Assembly (NCBI RefSeq): GCF_009649075.1
Contig: NZ_CP045737.1
Coordinates: forward strand, 3,566,723 to 3,630,722
Direction: 5' to 3'
DNA: 64,000 nt
Source: Aeromicrobium yanjiei
Lineage (GTDB): Bacteria; Actinomycetota; Actinomycetes; Propionibacteriales; Nocardioidaceae
The translations under genes were made by a program, and so were the position numbers. The notes under the pieces were generated by a model that worked only from the letters and a program-made list of their open reading frames with translations, had not been told where the DNA came from and ran no database searches. Position 1 is the stretch's first letter. Every line of letters begins with the position of its first letter. Below are positions 55,545 through 63,782 of the stretch, piece by piece.

Positions 55545-57113
55545 ATGAGCGAGAGGCGATCACTGGCCTCCGGTGACGTCCTCGCCCGACGCTACGAGCT
55601 GCAGGACCTGGTGAGCGAGCGCCTCGGCTCCAGCACGTGGCGGGCCCACGACAAGGTGCTCAACCGCAATGTCGGCATCGAGCTGATCGCGAGCGACGAC
55701 CCCCGGGCGGACCACTTCCTGTCCGCGGCCCGCGACTCCACCGCCGTGACCGATCCGCGGTTCCTGCGCGTCCTCGACCTCATCGAGAACGAGCAGGGCC
55801 ACCACATGGTCGTCCGCGAGTGGGCCCGCGCCTTCGGCCTGGACCAGCTGCTCGCACAGTCATCGCTGCCCAACCGCCGCGCCGCCACCGTGGTTGCCGA
55901 GGTGGCCGAGGCGCTCGCGCACGCCCACGAGCACGGGGTGTACCACCGCCGGCTCACCCCGCGCCACGTGCTGCTCAAGCAGTCCGGCGCGGTGCGGGTC
56001 GTCGGCCTCGGGGTCGCGACCGCGCTCGCACCCGCGGGGCGACAGGACACGCTCGCGGATCTGCAGGAGTACGAGCAGCTGGACGTGCAGGCGTTGGGCA
56101 AGCTCCTCTACGCGTGCGTCACCAGCCGGTGGCCGGGCGCGGACGTCGACGGGCTCCGAGCCGCGCCCACTGAGCACGGACGGCTGCTGCGCCCCCGCCA
56201 GGTGCGCGCGGGCGTCTCCCGCGACATCGACACGACCGCCGACCGCATCCTCGGCTCCCCTCCCCGCAACCACGAGGCCCCGCTGCGCACCGCAGCGTCG
56301 ATCGCGCGGACGCTGCGCCTGTCCGGCGAGGACGACGACCTGGTCGACGACCAGCCGAGTCTCGCCGGGCTGTCGTCGCCCGATCTGCTCCGCCTGGACC
56401 CCGTGATCGTCCCCGAGGGCCCACCGCCCGGCCTCGAGCCACCGCGCCGGCGCCCCAAGGCGTACGAGCCTGCGCCGCCGACCACGCTCGAGCGAGGACG
56501 CGCGCGAGCCCGCAGGGCCGCCAAGGGCGACCGAGGCCTGGTGCTGCTGGGCGTCGTGGGCGCCCTGGTCATCGTCTCGCTGCTGGCGGTGCTGGTCAGC
56601 CGGTCCAAGGAGGAGGCGTCCGGACCGGTCGACCCGACCTCCCCCGTGCGCGTGCTGCCGGTGCAGCGGGTCGTCGACTTCGATCCGCTGGGCGAGGACC
56701 GCCGGGAGAACGGCGACCAGGCCCCGTCGATCGTCGACGGCAAGCCGTCCACGAGCTGGCGCACGTCGACCTACTTCGGCAGTCCCCGCCTCGGTGGCCT
56801 CAAGGACGGTGTCGGCGTCGTGCTCGACCTCGGCGGGCCCCGCGAGGTCACCTCGCTGCGGCTGCAGCTGGTCGGCGACCCGACCGACATCGAGATCTTC
56901 ACCGCGACGGACGACACGCGTCGGCTGCCCTCGTCCCGACGCGGTCTCGAGCAGGTCGCCGGACTGCAGGGCGCCGCCTCCGACGCCAGCATCTCGCTGC
57001 CCCGCGACACCATGACCCGGTACGTCGTGGTGTGGCTCACGTCGCTCCCGGAGGTCGCCCCGGGCGAGTTCCGCGGTGAGATCTCCGAGGTCGTGGTGCG
57101 TGGTCGCTCCTGA
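55545..57113 (+). CDS. MurJ-associated pseudokinase with extracellular discoidin-like domain
   Basis: A 522-residue protein. Residues 1-260 have a serine/threonine kinase fold with catalytic losses: the VAIK lysine position reads VGIEL, HRD is HRRLTPRHVLL, and DFG reads GLG. A Pro/Arg-rich linker leads to a membrane helix (GLVLLGVVGALVIVSLLAVLV) near residue 345. An outer domain (QAPSIVDGKPSTSWRTSTYFG; GVVLDLGGPREVTSLRLQL) resembles discoidin. This equals the C-terminal half of mycobacterial MviN (Rv3910), which recruits FhaA when phosphorylated. ATG 55545 follows AAGGGG by 9 nt and is preferred over GTG 55521. Confidence 0.85.
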   Translation: MSERRSLASGDVLARRYELQDLVSERLGSSTWRAHDKVLNRNVGIELIASDDPRADHFLSAARDSTAVTDPRFLRVLDLIENEQGHHMVVREWARAFGLDQLLAQSSLPNRRAATVVAEVAEALAHAHEHGVYHRRLTPRHVLLKQSGAVRVVGLGVATALAPAGRQDTLADLQEYEQLDVQALGKLLYACVTSRWPGADVDGLRAAPTEHGRLLRPRQVRAGVSRDIDTTADRILGSPPRNHEAPLRTAASIARTLRLSGEDDDLVDDQPSLAGLSSPDLLRLDPVIVPEGPPPGLEPPRRRPKAYEPAPPTTLERGRARARRAAKGDRGLVLLGVVGALVIVSLLAVLVSRSKEEASGPVDPTSPVRVLPVQRVVDFDPLGEDRRENGDQAPSIVDGKPSTSWRTSTYFGSPRLGGLKDGVGVVLDLGGPREVTSLRLQLVGDPTDIEIFTATDDTRRLPSSRRGLEQVAGLQGAASDASISLPRDTMTRYVVVWLTSLPEVAPGEFRGEISEVVVRGRS

Positions 57114-57134
57114 CGGCGGCGACCGGGGCTCCGG

Positions 57135-57160
57135 GGAATGTCCAGCCCCTAGGATGGGTT
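57135..57160 (+). promoter_or_regulatory. SigR-type (thiol-stress) promoter of trxBA
   Basis: GGAAT (57135-57139) and GTT (57158-57160) are separated by exactly 18 nt, the SigR/SigH consensus. trxB-trxA is a classic SigR target in Streptomyces. Start of transcription would be near 57168, giving a 5' leader of about 35 nt. The SD is weak (AAAGGCATTCC before ATG 57202). Confidence 0.8.
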
Positions 57161-57201
57161 GAGACTCACGTACTCCGCGACCATCCGTCAAAAGGCATTC
57201 C

Positions 57202-58185
57202 ATGACTGACACCGTCCGCAACCTCATCATCATCGGCTCGGGCCCCTCGGGCTACACCGCGGCGATCTACGCCGCGCGGGCCAACCTCGAGCCGCTCGTG
57301 TTCGAGGGCTCGGTCACCGCCGGCGGCGCCCTGATGAACACGACCGACGTCGAGAACTTCCCGGGCTACCCCGACGGCATCATGGGTCCGGACCTCATGG
57401 ACAAGCTGCGCGCCCAGGCCGAGCGCTTCGGCGCCGAGCTCGTCTCCGACGACGTCACCGCAGTCGACCTCAACGGCGAGATCAAGACCGTCACCCTGGG
57501 TGACGGCAGCACGTACCGCGCCAAGGCCGTCGTCCTGGCGATGGGATCGGGCTACCGCAAGCTCGGCATCGACGGCGAGGACCGGCTCTCGGGCCACGGC
57601 GTCAGCTGGTGCGCGACGTGTGACGGCTTCTTCTTCCGTGAGCAGAACATCGTCGTCGTGGGCGGCGGCGACTCGGCGCTGGAGGAGGCCAACTTCCTGA
57701 CCCGCTTCGCGTCCAAGGTCACCCTGGTGCACCGGCGCGACGAGCTGCGTGGCTCCAAGATCATGCAGGACCGCACGCTGGCCAACGACAAGATCGAGAT
57801 CGCCTGGAACTCCGAGGTCGCCGAGATCATCGGCGAGGACAAGCTCGAGGCGCTCACGCTCCGCGACACGGTCACCGGCGAGACCCGCCGTCTCGACGCG
57901 ACCGGCCTGTTCATCGCGATCGGCCACGATCCGCGCTCGGAGCTGCTCACCGGCCAGGTCGACCTCGACGACGAGGGCTACGTCCTGGTCGAGCCCGGCT
58001 CGACCGCGACCAACGTCCCGGGCGTGTTCGCCGCGGGCGATCTGGTCGACCACACCTACCGTCAGGCCATCACGGCTGCCGGCACCGGTTGCTCCGCTGC
58101 CCTCGACGCCGAGCGCTACCTCGCCGACCGCGACTCGGCCGGCGAGCCCGCGACCGACGTCGCCATGGCCCAGTGGGCCGACTGA
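57202..58185 (+). CDS. trxB: Thioredoxin reductase
   Basis: A 327-residue flavoprotein: [16 protein letters not shown] (FAD), then the redox pair C137-A-T-C140 in [23 protein letters not shown] (NADPH site) and [24 protein letters not shown] at the end (two pieces). It uses NADPH to reduce thioredoxin, encoded 49 bp downstream. Under a SigR-type promoter. Confidence 0.96.
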   Translation: MTDTVRNLIIIGSGPSGYTAAIYAARANLEPLVFEGSVTAGGALMNTTDVENFPGYPDGIMGPDLMDKLRAQAERFGAELVSDDVTAVDLNGEIKTVTLGDGSTYRAKAVVLAMGSGYRKLGIDGEDRLSGHGVSWCATCDGFFFREQNIVVVGGGDSALEEANFLTRFASKVTLVHRRDELRGSKIMQDRTLANDKIEIAWNSEVAEIIGEDKLEALTLRDTVTGETRRLDATGLFIAIGHDPRSELLTGQVDLDDEGYVLVEPGSTATNVPGVFAAGDLVDHTYRQAITAAGTGCSAALDAERYLADRDSAGEPATDVAMAQWAD

Positions 58186-58234
58186 CCCCTCCTACCACCC
58201 GCTGAACTCCACCACAGACCTGAAGGAGCAACAC

Positions 58235-58567
58235 ATGGCTGAATCCACCCTTGCCGCCGTCACCGACGCGGACTTCGCGGACCGCGTCCTCAACGCCGAG
58301 GGCCCCGTCCTCGTCGACTTCTGGGCCAGCTGGTGCGCACCGTGCCGCCAGCTCGCCCCGATCCTGGAGGAGATCGCCGCCGAGAAGGGCGACAAGCTCA
58401 CGATCGTGAAGATGGACGCCGACGCCAACCCGGTCACCCCCGCGCAGTTCCGGGTCACCGGTCTGCCGACCATGAACCTGTACTACAAGGGCGAGGTCGT
58501 CCGCTCGATCGTGGGCGTCCGCCCCAAGAGCGCGATCCTCAAGGAGCTCGAGGAGCACACCGCGTAG
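58235..58567 (+). CDS. trxA: Thioredoxin
   Basis: A 110-residue thioredoxin with VLVDFWASWCAPCRQLAPIL (active-site C34-G/A-P-C37 as WCAPC), MDADANP and the cis-Pro in TGLPTMNLYY. AAGGAG lies 7 nt before the ATG. Co-transcribed with trxB; a strong terminator follows. Confidence 0.96.
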   Translation: MAESTLAAVTDADFADRVLNAEGPVLVDFWASWCAPCRQLAPILEEIAAEKGDKLTIVKMDADANPVTPAQFRVTGLPTMNLYYKGEVVRSIVGVRPKSAILKELEEHTA

Positions 58568-58581
58568 CTCGCAACCCCACC

Positions 58582-58621
58582 GAAGAAGCCCGGCCCACCG
58601 CAAGGTGAGCCGGGCTTCTTC
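58582..58621 (+). terminator. Strong hairpin terminator after trxA
   Basis: GAAGAAGCCCGGC pairs perfectly with GCCGGGCTTCTTC (13 bp). Inside, after one mismatch, CACC pairs with GGTG around a GCAA tetraloop. The right arm ends in TTCTTC with ATATC following. Clear rho-independent style end of trxBA. Confidence 0.92.
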
Positions 58622-58672
58622 ATATCACCATGTCCCCAAAGCACTTTGTCGACTTGTCGGCCCAGCCCGTCC

Positions 58673-58895
58673 GCCGGATTCCCAGGAGCACCTGGGAATC
58701 TGTCACCCCTACCAGGGCGCAACAGAGGAGACGTGACGGATTCCTGTCAGATGCGATGCGGCCCACCGGCCGACGTCAATTTGTCGGCCGCACCCCGAGC
58801 TGCCGGATTCCCAGGAGAACCTGGGAATCTGTCACCCCTACCAAGGCGCAACAGAGGAGGGGTGACGGGATTCCTGTCAGATGGGCTGCGGCCCG
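58673..58895. repeat. Two tandem copies of a structured repeat (about 129-bp period)
   Basis: The 373-bp gap between trxA and parB (58568-58940) has no gene. Copy 1 starts near 58673 and copy 2 near 58802. Each has: a 10-bp stem GATTCCCAGG/CCTGGGAATC with a 4-nt loop; then GTCACCCCT ... AGGGGTGAC (9-bp stem, complete in copy 2 and partly decayed in copy 1) around a loop with GGCGCAACAGAGG; then GGATTCCTGTCAGATG. TTTGTCG stands before copy 1, between the copies and after copy 2 (near 58645, 58780 and 58917), suggesting the duplicated unit includes it. The element at 4464-4549 shares the first arm. ORFs read through here are repeat translation only. Confidence 0.85.
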
Positions 58896-58940
58896 CGGTG
58901 GCGCCGCTCTATCGATTTGTCGACTTGTCGCCTCGTCGAT

Positions 58941-59831
58941 TTAGGACTTCGCGGGATCCATCATCGACACGATGCGCTCCAGGTCCTCCAGGGTCGCGAA
59001 CTCGACCGTGATCTTGCCCTTGGAGCGGCCGAGATCGACCTTCACCCGGGTGTCGTAGCGCTCGGACAGGCGGCTCGCCAGGTCTGCCAGACGGGGGGCG
59101 GACACCTTGGGCGACTGCCGGGACGCAGGACGCTTCGGATCGTCCGGACCCACCGTGACGATCTCCTCCAGGGCACGGACCGAGAGGCCCTCCGCCACCA
59201 CCCGGGTGGCCAGACGGTCCTGGATCTCCGGATTCGCGACGCTCACCAGGGCACGTGCGTGGCCCGCAGACAGCACGCCGGCTGCCACGCGACGCTGGAC
59301 AGTGGGGGTGAGCTTGAGCAGGCGGAGCGTGTTGCTGATCTGCGGCCGGGAGCGACCGATCCGGTCGGCCAGCTCCTCGTGGGTGCACCCGAAGTCCTCC
59401 AGGAGCTGCTGGTAGGCCGACGCCTCCTCCAAGGGGTTGAGCTGGGAGCGGTGCAGGTTCTCCAGCAAGGCGTCGCGCAGGAGGTCCTCGTCGGAGGTGT
59501 CCCTGACAATCGCACCGATGGTCTCCAGGCCGGCCTTGCCGGTCGCCCGCCACCGCCGCTCGCCCATGATGAGCTCATAGCGGTCCTTGGCGACCTCGCG
59601 CACGACGACCGGTTGGAGCAGCCCGACCTCCTTGATCGAGTGCACCAGCTCGGACATGTGGTCCTCGTCGAACACCTGACGCGGCTGGCGCGGGTTCGGG
59701 ACGATCTGGTCCAGCGGGATCTCGGCGAACCGAGCACCCTCGATCTCCTGCAGCCCTGTGGCCTTGGCCTCGGCGGAGCTGGACGGGATGAGGGACTCGA
59801 GGCCTCGGCCCAGTCCACGGCGTGTGCTCAT
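58941..59831 (-). CDS. parB: Chromosome-partitioning protein ParB
   Basis: A 296-residue CTPase/DNA clamp. [12 protein letters not shown] opening, [16 protein letters not shown], the CTP motifs GERRWRA and [35 protein letters not shown] and a C-terminal dimer domain. It loads at parS sites near 60.8 and 61.4 kb and spreads. Its ATG shares four bases with the parA stop. Confidence 0.95.
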   Translation of the reverse strand: MSTRRGLGRGLESLIPSSSAEAKATGLQEIEGARFAEIPLDQIVPNPRQPRQVFDEDHMSELVHSIKEVGLLQPVVVREVAKDRYELIMGERRWRATGKAGLETIGAIVRDTSDEDLLRDALLENLHRSQLNPLEEASAYQQLLEDFGCTHEELADRIGRSRPQISNTLRLLKLTPTVQRRVAAGVLSAGHARALVSVANPEIQDRLATRVVAEGLSVRALEEIVTVGPDDPKRPASRQSPKVSAPRLADLASRLSERYDTRVKVDLGRSKGKITVEFATLEDLERIVSMMDPAKS

Positions 59832-60799
59832 CGTGCCTTCGTTCCGGCCACCGCGATCTCGCGCGCGGCCTCGAGATAGGACAGCGCGCCCGAGGACGTG
59901 CTGTCGTACGTGATGACGGACTGCTGATAGCTCGGCGCCTCCGAGATGCGGACCGAGCGGGGGATCGGGGTGCTGATCACGATGTCACCGAAGTGGGAGC
60001 GGACCTCCTGCGCCACGCCGGCGGAAAGCCGGGTCCGTCCGTCGAACATCGTCAGCAGGATCGTGGTGATCTCGAGCTTGGGGTTCAGGTGGGATCGGAT
60101 GAGGTCGATGTTGCGCACCAGCTGGCCCAGGCCCTCCAGCGCGTAGTACTCGCACTGGATCGGGATCAGCACCTCCCGGCCCGCCACCATCGCATTGACC
60201 GTCAGCAGTCCGAGCGAGGGAGGGCAGTCGATCAGGACGTAGTCGATGCGGTCCCCCGCCTGCTCCCGCGCACGCAGGTACGACTGCAGGGCGCGGTCGA
60301 GCCGCGACTCCCGGGCCACGAGCGACACCAGCTCGATCTCGGCACCCGCGAGGTCGATCGAGGCCGGCAGGACCGTGAGGCCCTCGATGTCAGGGCACGG
60401 CTGCACGAGCTCATGGAGGTCGGTGCCTTCGACGATCGCCTCGTAGACGCCCGGGGTGCCCTCGCTGTGCGGGATGTTCAGGGCCGTCGAGGCATTGCCC
60501 TGGGGGTCCAGGTCGACCACGAGGACCCGCAGGCCCTTCTGGGCCAGCGCGGCGGCCACGTTCACGGTGGTCGTCGTCTTGCCGACGCCGCCCTTCTGGT
60601 TCGCCACGACGAACACGCGCGTGTTGACAGGTCGGTCGAAGGTCGAGACCGCAGTCGCCCTGCGCAGCAGCGACACGTGCTCCTGCGCAGCAGCGGCCAG
60701 CGGAGTCGACTCGTCGTTGGACGGGACCGGGACGCTGTATGACGAGGCCGCGGTCGGTGCACCCGAGCGGCGGTCCGCCTGGCGGGGCTGATCGCTCAT
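59828..60799 (-). CDS. parA: Chromosome-partitioning ATPase ParA
   Basis: A 323-residue deviant-Walker ATPase. A Ser/Ala-rich N-terminal extension (about 60 residues) precedes [19 protein letters not shown]. Then [36 protein letters not shown] and [13 protein letters not shown] 60799 follows AGGGGGA. It moves ParB-parS complexes over the nucleoid. Confidence 0.95.
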   Translation of the reverse strand: MSDQPRQADRRSGAPTAASSYSVPVPSNDESTPLAAAAQEHVSLLRRATAVSTFDRPVNTRVFVVANQKGGVGKTTTTVNVAAALAQKGLRVLVVDLDPQGNASTALNIPHSEGTPGVYEAIVEGTDLHELVQPCPDIEGLTVLPASIDLAGAEIELVSLVARESRLDRALQSYLRAREQAGDRIDYVLIDCPPSLGLLTVNAMVAGREVLIPIQCEYYALEGLGQLVRNIDLIRSHLNPKLEITTILLTMFDGRTRLSAGVAQEVRSHFGDIVISTPIPRSVRISEAPSYQQSVITYDSTSSGALSYLEAAREIAVAGTKAR

Positions 60800-60814
60800 G
60801 CTGTCCCCCTTGCT

Positions 60815-60830
60815 CGTTTCACGTGAAACA
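60815..60830. other. parS site 1 (rsmG-parA gap)
   Basis: GTTTCACGTGAAACA with a C in place of the first T: 15 of 16 matches to TGTTTCACGTGAAACA. It lies in the 35-bp gap between rsmG and parA. Confidence 0.93.
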
Positions 60831-60834
60831 TCGC

Positions 60835-61464
60835 TCACTTGGTGATCTCGACGACGGTCGTCGGCACGTCGCCATTGTCGTACGTCGTGACCACGATAGA
60901 CGTCGCGCCGAGCCGGTGGAGAGTCGCCGTCGCGGTGGAGACCTCCTCTGCAGCCGAACGCCCCTTCATCGCCAGAAGGACGCCACCGGGTCGCACCAGC
61001 GGCATGCACCAGCGGCCCAGCTTGTCGAGTCCGGCGACCGCACGAGCGGTCACCACGTCGTACGTCGCGTGGACCGCCTCCGCACGGGACCGCAGCACCT
61101 CGACGTTGTCGAGCCCCAGATCCGCGACGACCTCCTCCAAGAAGTTGGTGCGGCGCAACAGCGGCTCGATCAGCGTCATCTGGATGTCCGGGCGGGCGAT
61201 GGCCCACACGAGCCCGGGCAGACCGGCCCCGGTGCCGACGTCGGCGACGGTAGCGCCCTGCGGCAGCCGTGGCGCCACGACGGCTGAGTTCATGATGTGG
61301 CGGTCCCAGATGCGGGGGACCTCCCGCGGGCCGATCAGGCCCCGGACCACACCGTCGGTCGCCAGCGTGTGGGCATAGCGCTCCGCCAGGTCGAGTCGGG
61401 AAGCAAACACCCCCGCCGCGTGCGGCGGGGGTGTTTCACGTGAAACATCGGGAGTCTCCGACAT
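60835..61464 (-). CDS. rsmG: 16S rRNA (guanine527-N7)-methyltransferase
   Basis: A 209-residue enzyme. [40 protein letters not shown] (SAM site), [21 protein letters not shown] and [13 protein letters not shown] are typical of RsmG/GidB. It methylates G527 (E. coli numbering); loss gives low-level streptomycin resistance in known cases. The N-terminal VSRET is encoded by a perfect parS site. Confidence 0.95.
   Translation of the reverse strand: MSETPDVSRETPPPHAAGVFASRLDLAERYAHTLATDGVVRGLIGPREVPRIWDRHIMNSAVVAPRLPQGATVADVGTGAGLPGLVWAIARPDIQMTLIEPLLRRTNFLEEVVADLGLDNVEVLRSRAEAVHATYDVVTARAVAGLDKLGRWCMPLVRPGGVLLAMKGRSAAEEVSTATATLHRLGATSIVVTTYDNGDVPTTVVEITK
61405..61436. repeat. Perfect 15-bp hairpin overlapping parS 2
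   Basis: AAACACCCCCGCCGC and GCGGCGGGGGTGTTT pair perfectly around 2 nt, inside the rsmG 5' coding region. The right arm runs into the parS at 61432. It could hinder rsmG translation or stop transcripts coming from khpB. Confidence 0.85.
61432..61447. other. parS site 2 (inside rsmG)
   Basis: TGTTTCACGTGAAACA, a perfect 16-bp palindromic parS, embedded in codons 6-11 of rsmG. About 600 bp from site 1. Confidence 0.97.
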
Positions 61465-61472
61465 CGGTGCTG

Positions 61473-61976
61473 CTACTCCCCACCCTCGTCGGCCACGGCC
61501 GCCGCCTCGGCCGCTGCGCCGTGCACCACGACATACCGGTGCGGCTCAACGCCGTCGGACGAGCTCGCGAGCCCAGCAGCAGCAACGGCGTCGTGGACGA
61601 CCTTGCGCTCGAACGGGTTCATCGGGTCCAGGGAGACCGAGGCCTCGCCGGCGTTGACCTTGTCGATCGCCTCACCGGCGATGGCCGCCAGCTCGGCCTT
61701 GCGAGCCGCACGGTAGCCGGCCACGTCGAGCATGAGGCGGCTGCGCTCGCCGGTCTCGCGGTACACCGCGAGGCGGGTCAGCTCCTGCAGGGCGTCCAGC
61801 ACCTCACCGTCCCGGCCCACCAGGTGGTCGAGGTTGCCCCCGACCACGGCGACCGCGGCACGGTCGCCGTCGACGTCCATGTCGATGTCACCGTCGAGGT
61901 CGGCGATGTCCAGCAGCCCCTCGAGGAAGTCGGCGGCGATGTCGCCCTCGTTCTCGAGCTTCGACGCGTCACTCAT
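61473..61976 (-). CDS. khpB: KH/R3H RNA-binding protein KhpB (Jag)
   Basis: A 167-residue protein. A very acidic N-terminal part ([16 protein letters not shown]), KH domain with [18 protein letters not shown], then R3H with [11 protein letters not shown] and PHRYVVVH. The Jag-N domain found in Firmicutes is absent. It is coupled to yidC (ATGA overlap). Binds RNAs and affects cell-wall growth in known bacteria. Confidence 0.9.
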   Translation of the reverse strand: MSDASKLENEGDIAADFLEGLLDIADLDGDIDMDVDGDRAAVAVVGGNLDHLVGRDGEVLDALQELTRLAVYRETGERSRLMLDVAGYRAARKAELAAIAGEAIDKVNAGEASVSLDPMNPFERKVVHDAVAAAGLASSSDGVEPHRYVVVHGAAAEAAAVADEGGE

Positions 61977-63049
61977 GAGTGGCCGCCTTTCTTCGGGTTC
62001 TTGTTCTTGGTGGACGGTGGGTTCGCGGTGATGTCCGGCTTCTTCTTCGGCTGCTTGGCCGGAGCCTTCTGTCCCGCAGGCTTCTTGGTGGGGGACTTGG
62101 GCTGCTGCGCGGGCTTCTTGCGCTGGCTGCGCGGCTGGTTCTTCGGCTGGGCACGGGGGGCCGGCTTGGGCGCCTCGACGGGCTCGATCTTCATCGGGTC
62201 CTCGGCGACGGTCTTGCCACGCTTCCTGTCGCGCTCCTGCTTGGCCTTGAACGCCGGGGTTCCGGGCGCGGGGTTGTTGCGGATCACGTAGAACTGCTGG
62301 CCCATGGTCCAGAAGTTCGAGGTCGTCCAGTAGAAGAGGACACCGAGCGGGAAGGCCACGCCACCGACCGCGAAGACCACGGGGAGGATGTACAGCAGCA
62401 TCTTCTGCTGCTGGGCGTACTGGCCCGTCATCGCGTCCGCGGGCATGTTCTTGCTCATGAGCTGTCGCTGCGTCGTGAACTGGGTCGCGCACATGATGAG
62501 CACCAGCGACATCGTGAGGATCTTCGTCTCGATCGCATCGCTCTTCAAGAAGGTGTCGGCAATCTGCGCCCCTAGCAGCTTTGCACCCTGCAGCTGCTCG
62601 GCGTTCTCCGCCGTCATGAAGCCGCGGGCGCCCTCGGCACCGTTACGAGCGGCCTGGTCGATGACCCGGAACAACGCGAAGAAGATCGGCATCTGCAGTA
62701 TCAGCGGCAAGCACGAGGCGAACGGGTTGGTGCCCGTCTCCTTCCAGAGCTTCATCTGCTCTTGGGTGAGGCGCTCCCGGTCATGCTTGTATTTTTGCTG
62801 CAATGCCTTGATCTGCGGCTGCAACAGCTGCATGTTGCGGCTGGACTTGATCTGCTTGACGAACAGCGGGATCAGCAGAGTACGGATCGTGATCGTCAGA
62901 CCGATGATCGACAGCACCCAGGTCCACCCGGAGTCACCAGACATCCCGAGGGTCTCGAAGATCTTGTGCCAGACCAGCAGGATCCCGGACACCGCGTAGT
63001 ACAGCGGCGTCATGATCGCGCCACCGATGTCGCCTAGGAAGCCGAACAT
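61973..63049 (-). CDS. yidC: Membrane protein insertase YidC
   Basis: A 358-residue insertase of the short type. ATG 63049 with AGGAGA upstream. Membrane core: SIIGLTITIRTLLIPLFVKQIKSS with the conserved groove Arg, LPLILQMPIFFALFRVID, and PLGVLFYWTTSNFWTMGQQ. A long Lys/Pro/Ala-rich cytoplasmic tail of about 90 residues follows, likely for ribosome binding. Inserts membrane proteins with or without SecYEG. Confidence 0.94.
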   Translation of the reverse strand: MFGFLGDIGGAIMTPLYYAVSGILLVWHKIFETLGMSGDSGWTWVLSIIGLTITIRTLLIPLFVKQIKSSRNMQLLQPQIKALQQKYKHDRERLTQEQMKLWKETGTNPFASCLPLILQMPIFFALFRVIDQAARNGAEGARGFMTAENAEQLQGAKLLGAQIADTFLKSDAIETKILTMSLVLIMCATQFTTQRQLMSKNMPADAMTGQYAQQQKMLLYILPVVFAVGGVAFPLGVLFYWTTSNFWTMGQQFYVIRNNPAPGTPAFKAKQERDRKRGKTVAEDPMKIEPVEAPKPAPRAQPKNQPRSQRKKPAQQPKSPTKKPAGQKAPAKQPKKKPDITANPPSTKNKNPKKGGHS

Positions 63050-63276
63050 TCTTCTCCTCTGTGTGACTGCGGAACCGGGTCGTAACCGCCCGAGCTCCAC
63101 GGATGGCATCGCAGGACGCGACGAACGGCGAGCCAGGTGCCGCGGAGGGCACCATGAGTCTCCACGGCCTGCAAAGCGTAGGCCGAACAGGTCGGATGGT
63201 ACTTGCAGACCTGCCCGTACAGGGGACTGATCGCGAAGCGATACCCCTTCAGGAGCCAGATCAGCAGGGTCTTCAT
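63034..63276 (-). CDS. yidD: Membrane protein insertion factor YidD
   Basis: An 80-residue protein: LLKGYRFAISPLYGQVCKYHPTCSAYALQAVETHG (two pieces: YRFAISPLYGQVCKYHPTCS and YALQAVETHG), with the family's Cys-rich motif and LAVRRVLRCHPWSSGGYDPVP. ATG 63276 follows GAGG by 10 nt. Overlaps yidC by 16 bp. Confidence 0.92.
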   Translation of the reverse strand: MKTLLIWLLKGYRFAISPLYGQVCKYHPTCSAYALQAVETHGALRGTWLAVRRVLRCHPWSSGGYDPVPQSHRGEECSAS

Positions 63277-63289
63277 GGGCGCACGGACC

Positions 63290-63640
63290 TCATCGGGCAC
63301 CCGCTCGCGCGAGTGCCGCGTCGAGGTGCTGGGCCAGGGTGGCCGAGCTGGAGCCGTTGGAGGCGGGCAGTGCACGTACGACAACGCGCGAGCCGGGGGG
63401 CAAGATGCCCACCCGCTCGCGCATGAGGTGCCGCAGCTGCCGCTTGACGCGGTTGCGGTCCACCGCCGAACCCACTGCCTTGCTCACGACGAAACCGACG
63501 GACGTGGGTCCGTCGGTCTCTGCAACGCTGGATCTGGGCAGGACATGGGTGACCAGCGTCGGCTGCACACCCTTGGCGCCACGACGGATCGTGCGCCGGA
63601 AGTCCTCCCCGCTGCGCATGCGTTGACTGCGCGCGAGCAA
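63290..63640 (-). CDS. rnpA: Ribonuclease P protein component
   Basis: About 116 residues: MRSGEDFRRTIRRGAKG, SVGFVVSKAVGSAVDRNRVKRQLRHLMRE (the RNR motif, in pieces: FVVSKAVGSAVDRNRVKRQL) and VVVRALPA. TTG 63640 gives MLARSQRMRSGEDF, matching the usual start; the ATG at 63685 would lie inside rpmH. Processes tRNA 5' ends with RNase P RNA. 4 bp after rpmH. Confidence 0.9.
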   Translation of the reverse strand: MLARSQRMRSGEDFRRTIRRGAKGVQPTLVTHVLPRSSVAETDGPTSVGFVVSKAVGSAVDRNRVKRQLRHLMRERVGILPPGSRVVVRALPASNGSSSATLAQHLDAALARAGAR

Positions 63641-63644
63641 CGGC

Positions 63645-63782
63645 TCAGGCAGACAGCTTGGCGCGACCCTTGCGGCGACGGTCACCGAGGATCGCGCGGC
63701 CGGCGCGGGTGCGCATGCGGAGACGGAAGCCGTGCTTCTTGGCGCGGCGACGGTTGTTCGGCTGGAAGGTGCGCTTGCTCAC
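63645..63782 (-). CDS. rpmH: 50S ribosomal protein L34
   Basis: A 45-residue protein: [19 protein letters not shown] then [22 protein letters not shown] 63782 has AAGGA about 7 nt upstream. First gene of the rpmH-rnpA-yidD-yidC-khpB-rsmG series transcribed away from the origin. Confidence 0.97.
   Translation of the reverse strand: MSKRTFQPNNRRRAKKHGFRLRMRTRAGRAILGDRRRKGRAKLSA

Noticed and set aside
58646..59011. Small ORFs across the trxA-parB gap
   Set aside because: They are translations of the structured repeat and show the repeat twice; no ribosome site.
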